44,932 nucleotides of DNA from Micavibrio sp. Lineage in GTDB: Bacteria; Pseudomonadota; Alphaproteobacteria; Micavibrionales; UBA9664. Below are positions 41,616 to 44,932 of this stretch, piece after piece (the first letter of the stretch is position 1; each line of letters begins with the position of its first letter). Under the pieces are notes generated by a model. It was not told where the DNA came from. It searched no databases and saw only the letters and a list, made by a program, of their open reading frames with translations. A program made the position numbers and the translations under genes. The stretch covers positions 1-44,932 of the forward strand of contig PAAR01000024.1 in assembly GCA_002699085.1 (NCBI GenBank), written 5' to 3'.

Positions 41616-41644
41616 TTGACCTTTGGTAAATCGATACCCATATT
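41616..41644 (+). promoter_or_regulatory. Probable promoter of the 49-aa peptide/DMT pair
   Basis: TTGACC (41616-41621), 17 bases, CATATT (41639-41644). The start would be near 41651, leaving a leader of about 28 bases with TTGGAAAAT before the ATG at 41679. Strong -35, fair -10. Confidence 0.42.
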
Positions 41645-41678
41645 CCAATAACTTAATCTAACAATATAATTGGAAAAT

Positions 41679-41828
41679 ATGAAAACCGCCCAAGATAAAT
41701 CCATTGAAGATGCTGTGTTTGATGAAAACACAGAAAAGAAGATTCATTACAGTATTATTGCTATTCTTGTGACTGTTCTCACTGCTTGGGGCTTGGCTAT
41801 TTTATTTTGTGCTAAGAGCACCTTATGA
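41679..41828 (+). CDS. 49-aa single-helix membrane peptide coupled to the DMT gene
   Basis: An ATG at 41679 opens 49 codons. The polar, acidic N-terminus (MKTAQDKSIEDAVFDENTEK) is followed by a hydrophobic helix (about residues 23-44: HYSIIAILVTVLTAWGLAIL) and a short CAKSTL tail. Its TGA stop overlaps the ATG of the transporter gene by four bases (ATGA). The order and overlap suggest a small partner or leader of the transporter. No family is recognised. Confidence 0.6.
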   Translation: MKTAQDKSIEDAVFDENTEKKIHYSIIAILVTVLTAWGLAILFCAKSTL

Positions 41829-42787
41829 GAGGCTATCTGCATGCATTGAACTGGGTGATATTGATTGGGGCATGTAATGCTCTTTTTAAAATATTCGTCG
41901 CCTTGGAAATACATCCAGTGATTGTGATATGTCAGTCAATGCTCTTTGCAGGGCTTATATTACTATTGCTTGCGGGTCCAGGGCGTTTAGCAAAAGATGC
42001 GATTACTTCACCCCACAGTTGGTATTATGGGTTCTGTTATCTGATATCGACCTCAATTTTTGTGACCGCAATGCATTATATTTCAGCAACACAAATGAGT
42101 TTGTTGATTAAAGCTGTTGTGCCGATCAGTCTTATTGTTTCTGTTTTTTGCTTTAAGAGGCATTTAGATAGAACAGGGTGGGCGGGCTTTGTTTTGGTTC
42201 TTATCGGTTTATTCTTTGTTGGATTGGAAATTGAGCCTCGGGTGTTTTGGATGGTCGTTGCACTGGTGCTTATTTTCTCACTCTTTGAGACCTTGCAGAT
42301 GATGATCTCTGATATTCATTCCAGCAATAATAAAGCGCGTAGAAGTGTGAGAGAAAGTATGCGTGTGACGGGTATGGTTTTAGCTATCACCGCTCTTTTA
42401 TTTTTATTGGTGTGTTTAGGTGGTGCTGTCGGTGTTGAATATATGGGGTTAAAACATGGCGTGTTACCGAATATTGCTGATTTCATTAATCCATGGAGCT
42501 TTATCATGGCCTTTGTCTATGGTGTTTTTGGACTATCATTTATTCGCTATTCAGAATTTGTGGCAAATCGTGAAATAAAGTTCGAAAATTTCTTAGCAAT
42601 GACATCATTATCGGTTATCACAACTTTGTTCTTTGAGTGGCTGTTATCTGTATACGGGTTTCTCGAATTTAAAGGTCTAAGCTCTTTAGAGTTGATCGGG
42701 GGCAGTATAATGATTGTCGGTAGCGCAGCCGCTATTTACGCACGAGCCAAAGCTAATGACGGAACTATTATGCGTGTAAGTCGTTAG
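41825..42787 (+). CDS. DMT-superfamily (EamA-like) transporter
   Basis: A 320-aa inner-membrane protein with about ten hydrophobic helices arranged as two halves, as in the drug/metabolite transporter superfamily. In the first half, FVTAMHYISATQMSLLIKAV and VPISLIVSVFCFKRHLDRTG correspond to the EamA end segment. In the second, SFIRYSEFVANREIKFENFL and GGSIMIVGSAAAIYARAKA do. A longer central loop (ISDIHSSNNKARRSVRESMR) is on the cytoplasmic side. The substrate is unknown; members export amino acids, nucleosides or metabolites. No ribosome site of its own is needed given the ATGA overlap. Confidence 0.75.
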   Translation: MRGYLHALNWVILIGACNALFKIFVALEIHPVIVICQSMLFAGLILLLLAGPGRLAKDAITSPHSWYYGFCYLISTSIFVTAMHYISATQMSLLIKAVVPISLIVSVFCFKRHLDRTGWAGFVLVLIGLFFVGLEIEPRVFWMVVALVLIFSLFETLQMMISDIHSSNNKARRSVRESMRVTGMVLAITALLFLLVCLGGAVGVEYMGLKHGVLPNIADFINPWSFIMAFVYGVFGLSFIRYSEFVANREIKFENFLAMTSLSVITTLFFEWLLSVYGFLEFKGLSSLELIGGSIMIVGSAAAIYARAKANDGTIMRVSR

Positions 42788-42822
42788 TCTATTACAAATT
42801 TACCAATTGAAAGGAAATTGTA

Positions 42823-43260
42823 ATGTCTAATAAAACATCAGAATTAAAAATGCTTTTAACGCGTTTAGTGGATAGCTATGATGGCTATAAAGAAGCTGCT
42901 GAAAAGGCATCTCAAGAACGCCACGTTAGAATGTTCACAGATTTGTCTGCAGAGCGTCACCAAGCCGCTTTACTAGTGCAGGATTATCTTACACGTCAAG
43001 GTGAAGATGTTGATCTTGATGGCTCGAAAATAGCCGCAGCACACCGCTTCTTTATGGACATCAAAGACAAGCTAGATGACGATGATGATGAAGCATTATT
43101 AGAATCTATTATCACTGGTGAGAGCGAGTTACTTAGTCGCTATCGTGATGCAACTAAGGATGCGAAATATGATCCAGAATTGCTGGATGCATTGAAAAAG
43201 CAGTATCAAAAGATTGAATCTAATCTTGCCCTTATCCAAGCAAAAGAAAAAGCCGCATAG
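42823..43260 (+). CDS. PA2169/DUF2383-type four-helix-bundle protein
   Basis: A 145-aa soluble helical protein. LTRLVDSYDGYKEAAEKA, MFTDLSAERHQAALLVQDYL, SIITGESELLSRYRDATKD and LLDALKKQYQKIESNLALI form four helices with spaced Glu and His, as in the ferritin-like DUF2383 family, commonly linked to stress. A metal site is possible but not shown. AAAGGA lies 7 bases before the ATG. A terminator follows 30 bases after the stop. Confidence 0.83.
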   Translation: MSNKTSELKMLLTRLVDSYDGYKEAAEKASQERHVRMFTDLSAERHQAALLVQDYLTRQGEDVDLDGSKIAAAHRFFMDIKDKLDDDDDEALLESIITGESELLSRYRDATKDAKYDPELLDALKKQYQKIESNLALIQAKEKAA

Positions 43261-43290
43261 AATAGGTGAAGTAATATAGAATACAAAGAG

Positions 43291-43314
43291 AGCGGGCATA
43301 TGTCCGCTTTTTTT
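43291..43314 (+). terminator. Rho-independent terminator after the DUF2383 gene
   Basis: AGCGG (43291-43295) pairs with CCGCT (43303-43307) around GCATATGT, with further G-U, CA/TG pairs inside, and is followed by seven T (43308-43314). It is the clearest terminator in the window. Confidence 0.75.
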
Positions 43315-43334
43315 GTTTGTCTGGATATAAAAAG

Positions 43335-43363
43335 TTTACACAAAGAAAAGCCACCGTGATAAA
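43335..43363 (+). promoter_or_regulatory. Probable promoter of the HAD gene (leaderless geometry)
   Basis: TTTACA (43335-43340), 17 bases, GATAAA (43358-43363), which ends 5 bases before the ATG at 43369. No Shine-Dalgarno precedes this ATG. It lies just after the terminator of the preceding gene. Confidence 0.45.
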
Positions 43364-43368
43364 ACCAT

Positions 43369-44136
43369 ATGCACGTGAAAATGAAAAGTAGATTCACTAT
43401 GAAAAAAGTTAAATGGGTTATATTCGACTTAGACGATACATTACATGAATTTTCCACAGCCTCTCGTACAGCTATGGAGATGGTGTATCATTATCTTCAT
43501 GAAGAATTTGGCATTTACCCAGATGATGCTAGAGAAGCATATGCTGCGATATTGAAAGAAGGGCAGTCAACCCATTTTGTGGAAGACATTCCTTCTCGTG
43601 TCTATCGGAGACAACGCTTTGAGAAACTATTCGATAGATTTTCTCTTATCTACCATATTCATTTAGACCGTTGTTTAGACGTGTACGACGATTCCTTAAT
43701 GGAGGTAATGACGTTAAAGGAAGGTGCGCTTGAGATACTGCAAGAATGTCAAAAACATAAACTTAATGTTATGGTTGTTTCTGAAGGACCAAGAGATGCC
43801 CAAAAGAAAGCTATAGAGAAGCTCGGTATCGCATCGTATGTAAATCGTGTTTTCACATCTTCACAGTGCCGTATGCATAAAGCGAACGGCCTTTTTACCC
43901 ATGCTTTAAAAGAAGTGGGCTGTTCACCTGATGAAAGTATCGTCATTGGTGACAATCCAGAACGAGACATTAAACCTGCTCAAGCGTTAGGTCTCTTAGC
44001 TATTCTTGTTACAACAAAAGCCGCGCCAGAAAATATGCCCTTTGTCGCTTCTTTAAAAGAGCTCGCAGACAGGCTTCGTACAGAAACACAGGATAATGTC
44101 TTCCCTATGCCTCTTGCTGCGAATGTTCTTGAGTAA
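43369..44136 (+). CDS. HAD-superfamily hydrolase
   Basis: A 255-aa phosphatase-like enzyme. D20 and D22 in IFDLDDT are the nucleophile and general acid; VVSEGPRDAQ at about residue 140 is the motif II serine/threonine position, and IVIGDNPERDIKPA at about residue 196 holds the metal-binding acids. A helical cap sits at about 30-110. The substrate is unknown; phosphoglycolate- or nucleotide-phosphatase-like activity is possible. The start at 43369 agrees with the promoter; ATGs at 43381 and 43399 remain alternatives. The stop lies directly against the broken tRNA-Glu. Confidence 0.8.
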   Translation: MHVKMKSRFTMKKVKWVIFDLDDTLHEFSTASRTAMEMVYHYLHEEFGIYPDDAREAYAAILKEGQSTHFVEDIPSRVYRRQRFEKLFDRFSLIYHIHLDRCLDVYDDSLMEVMTLKEGALEILQECQKHKLNVMVVSEGPRDAQKKAIEKLGIASYVNRVFTSSQCRMHKANGLFTHALKEVGCSPDESIVIGDNPERDIKPAQALGLLAILVTTKAAPENMPFVASLKELADRLRTETQDNVFPMPLAANVLE

Positions 44137-44194
44137 CGGAATAGGACACCGCCCTTTCACGTCGGCAGCTCGGGTTCGACTCCCGTACTAGTCA
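44137..44194 (+). pseudogene. Truncated tRNA-Glu (TTC), 3' part only
   Basis: Starting at CGGAATAGGACACCGCCC the sequence follows the D-arm end, anticodon loop CTTTCAC (anticodon TTC), T-loop GGGTTCGACTCCC and acceptor end ACTAGTCA of a tRNA-Glu. No matching 5' acceptor (GACTAGT expected) or D-stem precedes it. The anticodon stem has a C-T mismatch (CCGCC/GTCGG) and the outer T-stem pair is T-T. It is therefore a decayed fragment, of the kind left at the far end of an element inserted into a tRNA gene. Confidence 0.75.
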
Positions 44195-44265
44195 ATTATT
44201 TCAATGACCTGGTTGTTTTCAATATGGTTTTTAAATAAAGTGCATAATATTGAGGCTTTATATGG

Positions 44266-44622
44266 CTAAATACAGCTTCCCATGAGACAAGCTAAGAAGA
44301 GTAGGCCTACCGCATATACCGGTGCGGATAAAAGTAAGAAAAGTGTGTGAAAGTTCTTAGTTACATCATTCTTAGAGAATTTAAATAAAGCATAAAAAGA
44401 AGGTATGTAATAAATTATTATTGCCGCTGACCACTCGCAAAAGAAACTGTAAGAGCGAAAAATTCGACAAGAATCTGGAACGAGTGAATAAGAACTACCT
44501 ATTAAGTTTCTCCAAACAAAATTAAATAAAAATAGTAAAAAAATAGGTGTTAAGTACAGACTTAAGAAAAAGAGAAATTTCGTAAAAATATTCACATGAA
44601 TTATTTCTTTAATTTTATCCAT
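44266..44622 (-). CDS. AT-rich small membrane protein, unknown
   Basis: A 118-aa protein with three to four hydrophobic segments (about 12-36, 61-80 and 91-113) and several cysteines (SCRIF, FFCEW, LACLMGSCI). Its composition is rich in Phe, Leu, Ile and Ser, and its DNA is markedly more A+T-rich than the surroundings. AAGAG about 8 bases before the ATG is a weak ribosome site. No family is recognised. It stands between the broken tRNA-Glu and tRNA-Met, a typical place for acquired DNA. The 231 bases between it and tRNA-Met show only short palindromes and no gene I can support. Confidence 0.5.
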   Translation of the reverse strand: MDKIKEIIHVNIFTKFLFFLSLYLTPIFLLFLFNFVWRNLIGSSYSLVPDSCRIFRSYSFFCEWSAAIIIYYIPSFYALFKFSKNDVTKNFHTLFLLLSAPVYAVGLLFLACLMGSCI

Positions 44623-44853
44623 TTTTAGCTCTTGTTTGTTTGTGCCTCAATTTAGTATTATTATTCTATGGAGAAAATATCAAGAATAATTAGTATTTGG
44701 TACAGTTTTAAGTGCAAGAATGATATTTGAGTATTTATAGTCTGCCCTTTAAAAGGGAGGCCTAACATAATACCTCAGCGATACCCCGAGGCTTTTAGCC
44801 TAGAGCGTAACTTATCAGATAGGTCGTTAGTGAGTTGTTTTTGAAAGAAAATT

Positions 44854-44930
44854 TGGTAGCGAGGGAGGGAATTGAACCCCCGACACAAGGATTATGATTC
44901 CTCTGCTCTAACCAACTGAGCTACTCCGCC
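44854..44930 (-). tRNA. tRNA-Met (CAT), elongator type
   Basis: On the minus strand GGCGGAGTAGCTCAGTTGGT opens the tRNA; the anticodon loop is in GGAATCATAATCC (CAT), the T-loop in GGGGGTTCAATTCCCTC, and the end is GCTACCA with CCA encoded. The D-stem GCTC/GAGC and the anticodon and T-stems pair well. The acceptor stem GGCGGAG/CCTCGCT contains an A-C mismatch at 6-67 and G-U pairs at 1-72 and 5-68. The GAG...CATAATCC pattern is that of the elongator rather than the initiator. The window ends two bases beyond. Confidence 0.88.
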
Positions 44931-44932
44931 AT

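Noticed and set aside
44101-44194. Complete tRNA-Glu gene
   Set aside because: No 5' acceptor strand or D-stem can be paired; the sequence before 44137 is the coding end of the HAD gene.
1-44932. CRISPR arrays, insertion sequences or prophage genes
   Set aside because: No regularly spaced direct repeats, transposase, integrase or structural phage genes were found on reading either strand.

Overview
The window looks like a piece of chromosome from a free-living alphaproteobacterium with a modest G+C content (about 40-45% by eye, not computed). The lineage call rests on several family-level markers: an IalB-type periplasmic protein, a SapC-family protein, an aa3-type oxidase segment in the order CoxF-like - ctaG - ctaE - DUF983 - SURF1, a complete Tad/Cpa pilus locus, and glutaryl-CoA dehydrogenase. 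I cannot name a genus. Coding density is very high. I see no insertion sequence, prophage or CRISPR array.

Layout. 1-2.2 kb: the end of a TrmH-family RNA methyltransferase, an IalB-like secreted protein and two tandem LysE-type exporters. 2.3-6.4 kb: rlmN and two related M23 cell-wall peptidases. 6.4-9.7 kb (minus): oxidase subunit III with assembly factors, including a 39-codon CoxF-like peptide and a Pro/Gln-rich secreted protein. 9.7-11.2 kb (minus): a helix-turn-helix/coiled-coil protein and SapC. 11.3-14.8 kb: cysD-cysNC-cysQ sulfate activation. 14.8-15.8 kb: two small XRE-type regulators. 15.8-21.5 kb: a probable lysine catabolic set consisting of an amino-acid dehydrogenase, a saccharopine/lysine-6-dehydrogenase-like enzyme, an ALDH7-type aldehyde dehydrogenase, a small kinase and gcdH. 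21.5-22.7 kb: an AT-rich patch with a four-helix membrane protein and a REP-like repeat. 22.7-28.3 kb: cysteine synthase, a PiT-like transporter, gamma-carbonic anhydrase, a metallophosphoesterase, RluA-type pseudouridine synthase, ribF and a hydrolase. 28.4-41.0 kb: the Tad pilus locus. 41.2-44.9 kb: a sigma-54-type promoter with a small unknown gene, a 49-aa membrane peptide fused by overlap to a DMT transporter, a DUF2383 protein, a HAD hydrolase, a broken tRNA-Glu, an AT-rich membrane protein, and tRNA-Met running almost to the window edge.

How genes work together. In the Tad locus the minus-strand run tadE-tadF-tadG, then flp-cpaABCDEF-tadB-tadC, supplies pilin, pseudopilins, prepilin peptidase, secretin, ATPase and platform. 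A plus-strand pair, a CpaC N-terminal-domain protein and TadD, converges on it. Between flp and cpaA lie two hairpins that fold best in the minus-strand RNA and could set a high pilin-to-machinery ratio. CysDNC/CysQ activate sulfate and remove PAP. The cysteine synthase beside a PiT-like permease may belong to the same sulfur economy. The lysine set would take lysine through aminoadipate semialdehyde to glutaryl-CoA and crotonyl-CoA.

A pattern that crosses gene families is promoter placement. Genes that start transcription units (rlmN, both XRE genes, ribF and its divergent neighbour, the HAD gene, and less clearly gamma-carbonic anhydrase and the amino-acid dehydrogenase) have -35/-10 boxes ending only about 4-8 bases before the ATG and no Shine-Dalgarno. 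Most genes inside operons do have one. This suggests frequent leaderless mRNAs. The most distinctive single signal is a consensus -24/-12 sigma-54 promoter at 41206-41222 in front of an unrecognised 107-aa protein next to the pilus genes.
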